Of a DNA stretch of 64,000 nucleotides, positions 50,326 to 58,687 are shown one piece after another (the stretch's first letter is position 1; every line of letters starts with the position of its first letter). The translations under genes and the position numbers were made by a program. The notes beneath the pieces are model-generated. The model was not told where the DNA came from, ran no database searches, and saw only the letters and a list, made by a program, of their open reading frames with translations. This stretch comes from Alphaproteobacteria bacterium (GTDB taxonomy: Bacteria > Pseudomonadota > Alphaproteobacteria > Micropepsales > Micropepsaceae): the NCBI GenBank assembly GCA_024236055.1, contig JACKLF010000005.1:1-64000 (forward strand), read 5' to 3'.

Positions 50326-51852
50326 CTATTTCCAGATCGGTTTGCCGTTCCCCGGCAGGCCCAGGCTGGCCCAGCGATCGGTGACCTTGGCGATCACATC
50401 GGGGTCCATTTCGATCTTTTTGCCCCATTCGCGGTGGGTTTCGGGCGGCAGCTTGTTGGTCGCATCCAGCCCGATCTTGGAGCCCAGCCCGCTTTCGGGC
50501 GAGGCGAAGTCCAGATAGTCGATGGGCGTATGCTCGATCATGGTGACGTCGCGGGCCGGATCCATGCGGGTCGAGACGGCCCACATCACGTCCTTCCAGT
50601 CGCGCGCATCGATGTCGTCATCCACCACGATGACCCATTTGGTGTACATGAACTGGCGCAGATACGACCACACCGCCATCATCACCCGCTTGGCATGGCC
50701 GGGATACGCCTTCTTCATCGACACCACGGCGATGCGATAGGAACAGCCTTCGGGCGGCAGCCAGAAATCGACGATCTCCGGAAATTGCTGCTTGATCAGC
50801 GGCACGAAGACTTCGTTCAGCGCCTCGCCCAGAATGGAAGGCTCGTCCGGCGGCCGCGCGGTATAGGTAGAAAGATAGACCGGATCGCGCCGCATGGTGA
50901 TGGCGGTGACAGTGAAGACGGGGAACTGCTCCACCGAATTGTAATAGCCGGTATGGTCGCCATAGGGCCCTTCGGGCGCGTAGTCGGACAGCGAGACTTC
51001 ACCCTCGATCACGATCTCGGCCTCGGCGGGCACCTTCAGGGGCTGCGACACGCAATCGGCCAGTTCGACGCGGCTGCCCCGCAGCAGCCCCGCGAACTGA
51101 TACTCCGACAGGGTCTCGGGCACCGGCGTCACCGCGCCCAGGATGATGCCGGGATCGGCGCCGATCACGGCGGCGGCGGGCAGGGGGGCGGTCTTTTCCT
51201 TGCCCCAGCGCTGGTGATGCTGTGCCCCGCCGCGATGCTTGAGCCAGCGCATGATGGTCTGGTTCCTGTTCAGAACCTGCATGCGGTAGATGCCGAGGTT
51301 GTAATTGTCCTCGCGCGCGTCCGACGGGCCTTTGGTCACCACGAGCGGCCAGGTGATCAGCGGCGCCGGCTCGCCCGGCCAGCAGGTCATCACCGGCAGC
51401 TTGTTCAGGTCGATGTCGTCACCACGCAGCACCACCTCCTGGCAGGGCGGGCGCGACACGGTTTTCGGCTTCATCGCCAGCACCGTCTTGACCAGGGGCA
51501 ACAGCTCCGCGGCCTCGCCCAGGCTGCGCGGCGGCTGGGGCTGGCGCAGCTGGGCCAGAAGCTCGCCCACCTCGCGCAGGTCCTGCGCGGTCGTCCGTTC
51601 GACACCACCCATGGTCACGCCCTGTGCGACCCGGCGCACCGTGCCGAACAGGTTCACCAGCACCGGCATGTCGCTGATGCTGCCGTCGGCGCGGATGGGC
51701 TTTTCGAAGATCACCGCGGGGCCGCCCTCGGCGATCAGGCGGGTCTGGATCTCCGTCATTTCCAGCACGGTGGAGACGGGTTCTTTCACGCGCACCAGCG
51801 CCCCGTCTTTTTCAAGGCGGGTCAGGAAATCGCGCAGGGATTTGTAGCTCAT
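50326..51852 (-). CDS. UbiD-family prenylated-FMN decarboxylase
   Basis: This 508-residue UbiD-family decarboxylase acts in others on aromatic or alpha,beta-unsaturated carboxylic acids, including 4-hydroxy-3-polyprenylbenzoate in ubiquinone synthesis. Family blocks include EDNYNLGIYRMQVLNRN, GADPGIILGAVTPVPETLSE, IVIEGEVSLSDYAPEGPYGD and KWVIVVDDDIDARDW. The ATG at 51852 overlaps the permease stop as ATGA. The prenyl-FMN synthase ubiX is not nearby. Length (about 490-510) fits true UbiD, and ubiA lies 3 kb away, but coupling to an amino acid permease leaves another substrate open. Confidence 0.9.
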   Translation of the reverse strand: MSYKSLRDFLTRLEKDGALVRVKEPVSTVLEMTEIQTRLIAEGGPAVIFEKPIRADGSISDMPVLVNLFGTVRRVAQGVTMGGVERTTAQDLREVGELLAQLRQPQPPRSLGEAAELLPLVKTVLAMKPKTVSRPPCQEVVLRGDDIDLNKLPVMTCWPGEPAPLITWPLVVTKGPSDAREDNYNLGIYRMQVLNRNQTIMRWLKHRGGAQHHQRWGKEKTAPLPAAAVIGADPGIILGAVTPVPETLSEYQFAGLLRGSRVELADCVSQPLKVPAEAEIVIEGEVSLSDYAPEGPYGDHTGYYNSVEQFPVFTVTAITMRRDPVYLSTYTARPPDEPSILGEALNEVFVPLIKQQFPEIVDFWLPPEGCSYRIAVVSMKKAYPGHAKRVMMAVWSYLRQFMYTKWVIVVDDDIDARDWKDVMWAVSTRMDPARDVTMIEHTPIDYLDFASPESGLGSKIGLDATNKLPPETHREWGKKIEMDPDVIAKVTDRWASLGLPGNGKPIWK

Positions 51853-53294
51853 TCGGCGGGCAGGTTCTTGATGTGATAGCGAGGCGGATGTGCGTGGGCA
51901 GCGCTGTAGAAGAAATAGATGGCCAGGCCGATCACTGTCCAGGCCGCCAGCCGCAGCCAGGTGTCGCCGGGCAGGAACACCATCATGAACAGGCACATGA
52001 ACACGCCCAGGGGCGCGGTGACCCAGACCAGGGGGGTGCGGAAGGGCCGACGCGCACGCGGCGCGCGCACGCGCATCACCATCACGCCGATGCAGACGAT
52101 GGTGAAGGCCGCCAGCGTGCCGATGGAGACCAGCTCGCCCAGAATGTCGATGGGCAGCGCACCCGCCAGCATGGCGGCGAAGATGCCGGTGACGATATTG
52201 CCCTTGAAGGGGGTGCGGAACTTGGGATGGATCAGGCTGAAGGCGGGCGGGATCATGCCGTCCTTGGACATGGCATAGAAGACGCGGCTCTGGGCCAGCA
52301 GCAGCACCAGCACCACCGAGGACAGGCCGACGATGGCGCCGATATTGACGAAGGGCGCCAGCCAGATGGTGCCGGGCAGGGCCTCGACCGCCTGGCTGAC
52401 CGGATGGGCCACGTTCAGCGTCTGATAGGGCGCGATGCCGGTCAGCACATAGCTCATCAGCATGTAGAGGACGGTGCAGATCAGCAGCGAGCCCAGCATG
52501 CCCAGCGGAATGTCGCGCTGGGGATTGCGCGCCTCCTGCGCCGCCACAGACACGGCATCAAAGCCGATATAGGCGAAGAAGATCACGCCGGTGGCGCGGA
52601 ACACGCCGGTCCAGCCGAAATGGCCGACCTCGCCGGTGTTGGGTGGAATGAAGGGCGTGTGGTTGGCGGGCACGATATAGGCAAAGCAGCCGAAGATCAC
52701 CGCCAGCACGATGGTCAGCTTGATGACCACCATGGCGTTGTTGAAATTGGCGCTGGTCTTCACGCCGACGATCAGGATCCAGGTGATGAGGCCGATCAGC
52801 ACCACGGCCGGCAGGTTGACGATCGTGCCGGTCAGCGACATGTCGGCAAAGCCGTGCCCGGCCAGCGGCGCGCTGGCGAAGGCGGCGGGAATGGGCAGGC
52901 CCAGTCCGGTGAGAAAGTTGTTCAGATAGCCCGACCAGCCCACCGCCACGGTGGAGGCGGCGGCCAGATATTCCAGCACCAGGTTCCAGCCGATGATCCA
53001 GGCGATCAGCCGTCCCAGCGTGGCATAGGTGTAGGTATAGGCACTGCCCGCCACGGGGATCATGCTGGCATATTCGGAATAGCACAGGCCGGCGAACAGA
53101 CAGCCCAGACCGGCGATGGCGAAGCTGAACACCACGCCCGGCCCGGCATAGCCGGCGGCGGCATGGCCGGTCAGCACGAAGATACCCGCGCCGATGATGC
53201 AGCCGATGCCCAGCGAGATCAGATGCAGGGGCCCCAGCGCACGCTTCAGATCGTCATCGGTTTCCGGATGTGGATTGTCTGCGATCTGCGTCAT
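51849..53294 (-). CDS. APC-family cationic-type amino acid permease
   Basis: The 481-residue carrier has about 12-14 membrane helices and matches the cationic amino acid transporter (CAT) branch: GIGCIIGAGIFVLTGHAAA on helix 1, YSEYASMIPVAGSAYTYTYA, EYLAAASTVAVGWSGY, FFAYIGFDAVSVAAQEARNPQ (helix 6) and RPFRTPLVW. The ATG at 53294 follows GGGG at a good distance. It is translationally coupled to the UbiD gene downstream. Confidence 0.92.
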   Translation of the reverse strand: MTQIADNPHPETDDDLKRALGPLHLISLGIGCIIGAGIFVLTGHAAAGYAGPGVVFSFAIAGLGCLFAGLCYSEYASMIPVAGSAYTYTYATLGRLIAWIIGWNLVLEYLAAASTVAVGWSGYLNNFLTGLGLPIPAAFASAPLAGHGFADMSLTGTIVNLPAVVLIGLITWILIVGVKTSANFNNAMVVIKLTIVLAVIFGCFAYIVPANHTPFIPPNTGEVGHFGWTGVFRATGVIFFAYIGFDAVSVAAQEARNPQRDIPLGMLGSLLICTVLYMLMSYVLTGIAPYQTLNVAHPVSQAVEALPGTIWLAPFVNIGAIVGLSSVVLVLLLAQSRVFYAMSKDGMIPPAFSLIHPKFRTPFKGNIVTGIFAAMLAGALPIDILGELVSIGTLAAFTIVCIGVMVMRVRAPRARRPFRTPLVWVTAPLGVFMCLFMMVFLPGDTWLRLAAWTVIGLAIYFFYSAAHAHPPRYHIKNLPAE

Positions 53295-53348
53295 GCTGTG
53301 CCCCGGCTTTCGACCCGGCGCCACTGTGGCAGAGGCAGGAGCCGGGGA

Positions 53349-54002
53349 CTAGCCCCCGCCGGTCAGGCCACCGCGCAGCAGCCGGAACACGCCGGTCTCG
53401 CGAATCTCGCGGTCTTCGACCTCACGCGTGGTGGGCACGGTATAAAGGGCCAATCTTTCCACGCCCTGTCTTGGGAAATAGCTGCGGCCGGGATCGCCCA
53501 AAAGCACATCGGCGCTGGTGGCGTTCAGCCAGGCCAGCAGCCGTGTCGCCAGCGGGCGCTCGTAAAACAGGTCGCCGACCAGAATCACGTCCCGGTCGCT
53601 TTGCGTGTCGATGACATCCTGCGTGGTGGTGGCGATGGCGCAGCCATTGGCCGCCGCGTTCAGACGGGCGGCGGCGCAGGCAAATGTGTCGATGTCGGCG
53701 GACAGCACGTCGGCCGCGCCGGCTTTGGCGGCGGCGATGCCCACCAGCCCGGAGCCCGCGCCCAGGTCCAGCACGCGCTTGCCGCGCACGGTTGCGGGAT
53801 TGTCCAGCACATGACGCGCCAGCGCCTGGCCGCCCGCCCAGGCAAAGGCCCAATAGGGCGGGGGCACGCCGATAGCCGCCAGTTCCTCTTCGGTCTTGCG
53901 CCACAACGGCACGACCTCGCTGGCCAGGTAGAGGCGAATTTCCGGCACCAGCGGCGGGGCCTCCAGCACGGCATTGGCGCGGATGAAATCCTCCGGCGTC
54001 AT
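53349..54002 (-). CDS. SAM methyltransferase resembling ETF-beta lysine methyltransferase
   Basis: This 217-residue class I methyltransferase has motif I VLDLGAGSGLVGIAAAKAGA (about 76-95), the acidic SADID and the post-motif GDLFYERP. The N-terminal FIRANAVLEAPPLVPEI and PPPYWAFAWAGGQALARH match the METTL20/ETFB-KMT group of alphaproteobacteria and mitochondria, which methylates lysines of electron-transfer flavoprotein beta. No etf genes are in view. It starts one base after the LysE stop. Confidence 0.83.
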   Translation of the reverse strand: MTPEDFIRANAVLEAPPLVPEIRLYLASEVVPLWRKTEEELAAIGVPPPYWAFAWAGGQALARHVLDNPATVRGKRVLDLGAGSGLVGIAAAKAGAADVLSADIDTFACAAARLNAAANGCAIATTTQDVIDTQSDRDVILVGDLFYERPLATRLLAWLNATSADVLLGDPGRSYFPRQGVERLALYTVPTTREVEDREIRETGVFRLLRGGLTGGG

Positions 54003-54003
54003 G

Positions 54004-54615
54004 TCAGAGGCCGTGCAGGAACAGGAACATCACCCCCAGCGCCACCAGCACGGTGCCGCTGATGCGCTCGCGCACAGCCGCATGGCGCGCGGCGCGTTGT
54101 CCGCCCGCCGCCGCCAGCCAGCCATAGGCGGACAGGATGCTGCTTTCCCCGATAAAGGTGATGACGAACATCAGCACATATTGCGGCATCAGCGGGCGGG
54201 CGGTGTCGATGAACTGGGGCAGCAGCGCGCCGAAGAACAGCAACGCCTTGGGATTGCCAAGCTGGGTCAGCATCGCCTGAACATAAGGCCCGCGCGTCAG
54301 CTTCGGGCCCCTGGCTTCGGGCGCGGGGTGAAAACTGGCCCACAATTCCGACGCCCCCAGCCAGATCAGATAGCCGGCGCCCAGAACGCGGATGGCGGTG
54401 AAGGCCAGCGGAAAGGCGGCAACCAGCGCCCCCAGCCCCGCGACCGAGGCGACATACCAGATGCTGTTGCCGGTCTGGGTGCCGCAGATGGCGGCCAGCG
54501 CGGACCGGAAGCCGCCGCGAAAGCCATAGGCCGAGATCAGCATCACGGTCGGGCCGGGCGTCAGGGAAAAGACCAGCTCCGCCGTGACGAACAGCGCCAG
54601 CCGATCCCAGGACAT
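54004..54615 (-). CDS. LysE/RhtB-family amino acid exporter
   Basis: The 203-residue inner-membrane exporter has five to six helices. The hallmark is the N-terminal FSLTPGPTVMLI and GFRGGFRSALAAICGTQTGN; GYLIWLGASELW and LTQLGNPKALLFFGALLPQF follow. The ATG at 54615 (MSWDRLALF) gives a typical N-terminus; a start five codons earlier at 54630 is also possible, and neither has a clear ribosome site. It exports amino acids or homoserine-like compounds. Confidence 0.87.
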   Translation of the reverse strand: MSWDRLALFVTAELVFSLTPGPTVMLISAYGFRGGFRSALAAICGTQTGNSIWYVASVAGLGALVAAFPLAFTAIRVLGAGYLIWLGASELWASFHPAPEARGPKLTRGPYVQAMLTQLGNPKALLFFGALLPQFIDTARPLMPQYVLMFVITFIGESSILSAYGWLAAAGGQRAARHAAVRERISGTVLVALGVMFLFLHGL

Positions 54616-54735
54616 GATCGTGAAATGCATGGCGCAAACTGGGGCGGTCCTTGATGCTTGGCAAGAGGCGCGGTTGGCCAGGCCCGCGGTTGGCAAGAGC
54701 GCCCGATGGCGCAACACTGGCGGGGGAGGTGGAAA

Positions 54736-55041
54736 ATGGACCGTCCGTTCGACAGCTTCGCGCAATTCTATCCCTTCTACCTGGCCGAGCATTCGGTGCG
54801 CGGCACCCGGCGGCTGCACTTTGTGGGGTCGGTGCTGGCGCTGGCCTGTTTGGCGGCGCTGGTCTTCACGGGCGAGCCGTTATGGCTGCTGGCGGGGCTG
54901 GTATGCGGCTATGGCTTTGCCTGGTTCGCCCACCTGATGGTGGAAAAGAACCGCCCCGCCACCTTCCGCTATCCGCTCTACAGCTTCATGGGCGACTGGG
55001 TGATGTTCTGGCAGATGCTGACGGGTAAGATTCCGTTTTAG
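54736..55041 (+). CDS. DUF962 / Mpo1-like protein
   Basis: This 101-residue membrane protein of the DUF962 family begins FDSFAQFYPFYLAEHSVRGT, then RRLHFVGSVLAL, followed by helices and FAHLMVEKNRPATFRYP. The two His-containing motifs (EHS...RRLHF and FAH..VE) are those needed for the Fe2+-dependent dioxygenase activity of yeast Mpo1 in 2-hydroxy fatty acid oxidation. GGAGGTGGAAA before the ATG fixes the start. It is convergent with ubiA, 11 bp away. Confidence 0.85.
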   Translation: MDRPFDSFAQFYPFYLAEHSVRGTRRLHFVGSVLALACLAALVFTGEPLWLLAGLVCGYGFAWFAHLMVEKNRPATFRYPLYSFMGDWVMFWQMLTGKIPF

Positions 55042-55052
55042 CGCGCCGCGTC

Positions 55053-55997
55053 TCACCCAAACCATGACGCGCAAAGCAGTGCCAGGGCGATCAGGGCGCC
55101 GGTCTCGCGGTTGGATCGGAACAGCCTGAGACAATTTTCATTGTCGTCGATCTTGAGCGCGCGCACCTGCCACAGCAGATGGCCGCCCGCCAGCAGCATC
55201 AGCGGCGCAAAGGGCCAGCCGGTGTGTTCGGTAAAGCCCGCCGCCAGCACCAGCGTGAAGCAGACCGCATAGAAGCCCTGCACCCATTTGCCGGTGGCCG
55301 CGCCCAACAGGCGCGCGGTGGACTTCACCCCGATCAGCTCGTCGTCTTCCTTGTCCTGATGGGCATAGATGGTGTCATAGCCCATGGTCCAGAAGAACAG
55401 CCCGGCATAGAGCATCACATCGCCCACATCGATGCGCCCGGTCTGGGCGGCGAAGCCCAGCAGCGCCCCCCAGTTGAAGGTCAGGCCCAGCCAGGCCTGG
55501 GGCCACCAGGTGATGCGCTTCATGAAGGGATAGGCCGCCACCAGCAAAAGCGACGACACGCCCAGCGCCACCGCGAACCAGTTGAGCTGCAACAGGATGA
55601 CTAGCCCGATCAGGCACTGGGCGACAAGGAACGCCGCCGCCTGTTTCACGCTGACCGCGCCCGACGGAATGGGGCGCCCGCGGGTGCGCGCCACGCCCGC
55701 ATCGATGTCGCGGTCGACAATGTCGTTGAAGGTGCAGCCGGCGCCGCGCATCACCAGCGCGCCGATGCCGAACAGCGCCACGTACCAGATGTCGCGCCAG
55801 TCCAGGAAACGGCGCTCATCGGCGGCGGCGCCCAGGATCAGCCCGAACACGCAGGGCCAGTAGAGCAGCCAGGTGCCGATGGGCCGGTCCAGCCGCGCCA
55901 GCCGGGCATAGGGCTGCCAGCGCGCGGGCAGGTGATCCACCAGATTGGCGGGCACGGCATCGGCGGGTGTGGTATGCGGGGCGGCTTGCGAAGTCAT
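55053..55997 (-). CDS. ubiA: 4-hydroxybenzoate polyprenyltransferase
   Basis: This 314-residue membrane enzyme of ubiquinone synthesis transfers the polyprenyl tail to 4-hydroxybenzoate. Both Asp-rich motifs are present: GCTFNDIVDRDIDAGVARTR (about 99-118) and GYDTIYAHQDKEDDELIGVKS. About eight helices are seen, with RPIGTWLLYWPCVFGL near the start. The ATG at 55997 is chosen by family length; another ATG lies at 56015 inside the CCATGG that also provides the rsmE start codon. Only 16 bp separate the two divergent start codons. Confidence 0.93.
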   Translation of the reverse strand: MTSQAAPHTTPADAVPANLVDHLPARWQPYARLARLDRPIGTWLLYWPCVFGLILGAAADERRFLDWRDIWYVALFGIGALVMRGAGCTFNDIVDRDIDAGVARTRGRPIPSGAVSVKQAAAFLVAQCLIGLVILLQLNWFAVALGVSSLLLVAAYPFMKRITWWPQAWLGLTFNWGALLGFAAQTGRIDVGDVMLYAGLFFWTMGYDTIYAHQDKEDDELIGVKSTARLLGAATGKWVQGFYAVCFTLVLAAGFTEHTGWPFAPLMLLAGGHLLWQVRALKIDDNENCLRLFRSNRETGALIALALLCASWFG

Positions 55998-56013
55998 AGA
56001 GATCAAGTGTGCC

Positions 56014-56778
56014 ATGGCTGAGAATTTGAAAGAAGCGGGTGGCCTGAAAGAAGCTGGCGGCAAGGTCCGGCTGTATGTTACCGCGCCTCTGGGCGGCGAT
56101 GCCACCGTGGCGCCGGACGAGGGCCAGGCACATTACCTGCTGCATGTGATGCGCGCCAAGGCGGGCGATCGCGTGGCCCTGTTCAATGGCCGCGACGGGG
56201 AATGGCTGGCCGAACTGGCCGAGGTGAAAAAGCGCGCCGTCACATTGCGCTGCCTGAAACAGACCGCAGCGCAGACGGGGGTTCCCGACCTGTGGCTGGC
56301 CTTCGCCCCCATCAAGAAGACCCCGTCGGACTATTTGGTCCAGAAGGCGGCGGAACTTGGGGTGCGCGCACTGCTGCCGGTGTTTACCCGCCGCACCATC
56401 GTCACCCGCATCAACCGGGAGCGCATGACCGCCAATGTCGTGGAGGCGGCCGAACAGTCCGCCCGGCTGGATGTGCCCGATGTGCGCGAAGGTGTCTCGC
56501 TGGACCGGCTGCTGGCGGATTGGCCGCAGGACCGGCGGCTTTATTTTTGTGATGAGGGCGGGGATGCCGTGCCGCTGGCCGACGCCGCGCGCGGCCACAC
56601 CGGCCCCACCGCGATCCTGACCGGGCCGGAAGGCGGCTTCGATCCGGCGGAACGGGCGGCGCTGCGCGAACGCGCTTTCGTAACGCCGGTGACGCTGGGC
56701 CCGCGAATCCTGCGGGCCGACACCGCCGCGCTGGCGGCACTGGCGATCTGGCAGTCAGTGGCCGGGGACTGGGTCTGA
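56014..56778 (+). CDS. rsmE: 16S rRNA m3U1498 methyltransferase
   Basis: The 254-residue SPOUT methyltransferase methylates N3 of U1498. The N-terminal PUA-like domain (HYLLHVMRAKAGDRVALFNG) precedes the knot domain with KKTPSDYLVQKAAELGV, QSARLDVP, the SAM loop LTGPEGGFDPAERAAL and LGPRILRADTAALAAL. An 18-bp direct repeat at 56026-56061 encodes LKEAGGLKEAGG, an N-terminal insert not expected in the family. The 3' end overlaps the convergent membrane-protein gene by 24 bp. Confidence 0.93.
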   Translation: MAENLKEAGGLKEAGGKVRLYVTAPLGGDATVAPDEGQAHYLLHVMRAKAGDRVALFNGRDGEWLAELAEVKKRAVTLRCLKQTAAQTGVPDLWLAFAPIKKTPSDYLVQKAAELGVRALLPVFTRRTIVTRINRERMTANVVEAAEQSARLDVPDVREGVSLDRLLADWPQDRRLYFCDEGGDAVPLADAARGHTGPTAILTGPEGGFDPAERAALRERAFVTPVTLGPRILRADTAALAALAIWQSVAGDWV

Positions 56779-57666
56779 TTCTGCCGTCTGGGTCAGCGCC
56801 TGCCAGGCGAAGCATTGCGCGCCAGCATTGGCGCCGTAGAAAATCGCCAGTACCGCAAGACCCAGCGGATAGGTGACGTACCAATAGCGGAACGACATCT
56901 GCATGGTTGCGGCCATGCGCGCATCCATCGCCGCCTGGAAGGCGGCGGGCTGCGCCGGATTGAAGGCAGGCAGGCCATGCATCCAGTAGATCAGGAAGGC
57001 CAGTTCCAGCACCGCGAAAGGCCCAAGCACGGCGATGATGACAACAAGCATGCGCCAGAAATTGCCTTTGCCCAGGCCCCAGGCCCGGCCCAAGGCAAAG
57101 CCGGGCTCCTCAGCGGCGACAACCGGTGGCAGCAGAAAGGACAGGCGTACGGCGCAGTAGATAAAGCCGCCAAGCACCGCCAAAATTCCGGCAATGGCCA
57201 ATATGCCTGCAACGATGCCAGCGATTGCGCCTTGGATCGCCTTTGCCAGAAGTGCAACGACGGCGCCCAGCAACAGCACGCTCAGAAGGAAGGCCAGATA
57301 TCCGAGGACCGCAGCCGCGAAAATCAGAAGATACGAGCCGACGAGCCGCCAGACCGGCTTGCCCAGCGAGAAATAGAACCAGGCCGGTCCCCGGTGCAGG
57401 CCAAGGGCCAGCCTTGCCACGCCGATTAGCATCATCGACAGCACGACAAAGGCAACAATCTGCGTCGGCAGCATGATCGGCAGGGTCTGCGCCATCGCCG
57501 AAGGGTCGCGCGCGCTCATCAGCGCCATCAGTTTGTGACGCCAAAGCAGGCCGGGAATCCAACTGAGCGCGGCGGCGAACCAGATGACTCCGAGGATTTT
57601 CAGGAAATCTCCGAATGCGAAACGGTATGCCCGTGCGATGGTCGCGCCGACCGGAATTTTTGCCAT
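56755..57666 (-). CDS. Integral membrane protein of unknown function
   Basis: This 303-residue protein has about six long hydrophobic segments, including FLKILGVIWFAAALSWIPGL near the start, two Ala/Leu/Ile/Gly-rich helices in the middle and LAVLAIFYGANAGAQCFAWQ at the end. The GRAWGLGKGNFWRML stretch recalls membrane domains of the GdpP/YciC-like glycerophosphodiesterase group, but the match is weak. GGGGG five bases before the ATG at 57666 supports the start. It stands alone, convergent with rsmE. Confidence 0.75.
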   Translation of the reverse strand: MAKIPVGATIARAYRFAFGDFLKILGVIWFAAALSWIPGLLWRHKLMALMSARDPSAMAQTLPIMLPTQIVAFVVLSMMLIGVARLALGLHRGPAWFYFSLGKPVWRLVGSYLLIFAAAVLGYLAFLLSVLLLGAVVALLAKAIQGAIAGIVAGILAIAGILAVLGGFIYCAVRLSFLLPPVVAAEEPGFALGRAWGLGKGNFWRMLVVIIAVLGPFAVLELAFLIYWMHGLPAFNPAQPAAFQAAMDARMAATMQMSFRYWYVTYPLGLAVLAIFYGANAGAQCFAWQALTQTAESDPVPGH

Positions 57667-57719
57667 CAAAGCCCCCGCCCTGATTTTTGCGGAGCCTAGC
57701 GCGGAAAAGGCGGGCGGCG

Positions 57720-58256
57720 CTAGACGGTGTAGCGCTTGTCGTAGACGCCTTCGGTCTTGCGCCAGATGTCCCAGAAGCCGGGCGGGGTTTCGTTCCGGAG
57801 CTGATATTCCAGCACATCCAGATGGGCGTGCCAGCCGCCAGAGACATTGAGGGCATAGCCGCGGTCGGGCACCTTGCTGTGGGTCAGGATCAGGCGCACC
57901 TGGTCGCCTTCCGGTTTCAGCACGAACTCCACCTCGGAGCCCTGGCCGAAGGTATAGGCCAGCCGGTGCGGCGGCTCGTAAGCCAGCAGCGTGTTGGTGG
58001 AGAAGTGGCCTTTCTCGTCGACCTCCTTCATCCGCTCGGGCGGCACCGTTGTGTTGGGCGAGTAGTCGCTGTGCTTCCAGTGCTGGGTGAAGCTTTCGCC
58101 CGGCGCGGTGGGCATGACGCCCGAGGTGAACCACAGCCTGCGCTTGTCCTCTTCCCACAGGAAGGCGAACACCCGTTCGATGGGGCCGGGCAGCAGCCGC
58201 TCGAACACCACGGTGTGGGGGTCAACCAATTGTCCGAAACGGTCCATCGCCTTCAT
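57720..58256 (-). CDS. SRPBCC (AHSA1-like) domain protein
   Basis: The 178-residue soluble protein has the activator-of-Hsp90-homologue START/SRPBCC fold: TVVFERLLPGPIERVFAFLW, RRLWFTSGVM, EYEPPHRL-type AYEPPHRLAYTF and GGWHAHLDVLEYQL near the C-terminus. The ATG at 58256 overlaps the arsR stop as ATGA. ArsR-SRPBCC pairs are common; the SRPBCC partner probably binds a small hydrophobic ligand. Confidence 0.88.
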   Translation of the reverse strand: MKAMDRFGQLVDPHTVVFERLLPGPIERVFAFLWEEDKRRLWFTSGVMPTAPGESFTQHWKHSDYSPNTTVPPERMKEVDEKGHFSTNTLLAYEPPHRLAYTFGQGSEVEFVLKPEGDQVRLILTHSKVPDRGYALNVSGGWHAHLDVLEYQLRNETPPGFWDIWRKTEGVYDKRYTV

Positions 58257-58582
58257 CCTTTCAGCATGTCGTTCTTCAGCGCCGCTTCCAGCGCGTCGAG
58301 TTTGGGATTCCAGAAGGCGCGGATGCGCGTGACCCACTGGGCCAGTTCGTCCACGCCTTCGGGGTTGAGTTCATAGATGCGCTTCTGCGCCACCGGCCGC
58401 ACCGTCACCAGCCGCGCCTCTTTCAGCGTCTTCAGGTGCTGGGAAATGGCGGGCGGCGACAGCTTGAACCGGCCCGCGATGTCGCCCGCGGGCAGGGGGC
58501 CGGCGGCCAGCATTTCGACGATGCGTTGGCGGGTGGGATCGGCAAGGGCGGCAAGAGCGAGGGTCATGCCTCTTAATTCCAT
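58253..58582 (-). CDS. ArsR-family transcriptional regulator
   Basis: This 109-residue winged-helix repressor has TLALAALADPTRQRIVEML, AGDIAGRFKLSPPAISQHLK (recognition helix) and LVTVRPVAQKRIYELNPEG. The metal-binding ELCVC motif of ArsR itself is absent, as in the subgroup linked to SRPBCC proteins. A perfect 22-bp palindrome overlaps the first ATG (58582). A second ATG at 58567 matches a leaderless start from TTGACT-N17-AATTAA and may be the true one. It presumably represses itself and the SRPBCC gene. Confidence 0.9.
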   Translation of the reverse strand: MELRGMTLALAALADPTRQRIVEMLAAGPLPAGDIAGRFKLSPPAISQHLKTLKEARLVTVRPVAQKRIYELNPEGVDELAQWVTRIRAFWNPKLDALEAALKNDMLKG

Positions 58583-58603
58583 ATTGACTTAATTAAGTCA
58601 ATA
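58582..58603. promoter_or_regulatory. Perfect 22-bp palindromic operator at the arsR start
   Basis: TATTGACTTAA and TTAAGTCAATA form an uninterrupted 22-bp palindrome. Its minus-strand TTGACT can serve as the -35 of the arsR-SRPBCC operon (AATTAA follows after 17 nt). Dimer binding would block polymerase, the expected mode for ArsR autorepression. The plus strand also carries TTGACT, so divergent control of the gshA region is possible. Confidence 0.8.
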
Positions 58604-58687
58604 CGAAAATAACTGGCCTTGCGCCGGTCAGGTCGGCCCCCTAAGTACCGGCAGAGCCCAAGGAACCCGGGCAGAGGGAAGCACCCC

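Noticed and set aside
51873..54062. A 729-codon plus-strand frame opposite the permease and methyltransferase
   Set aside because: His/Gly/Gln-rich shadow frame spanning two well-supported minus-strand genes.
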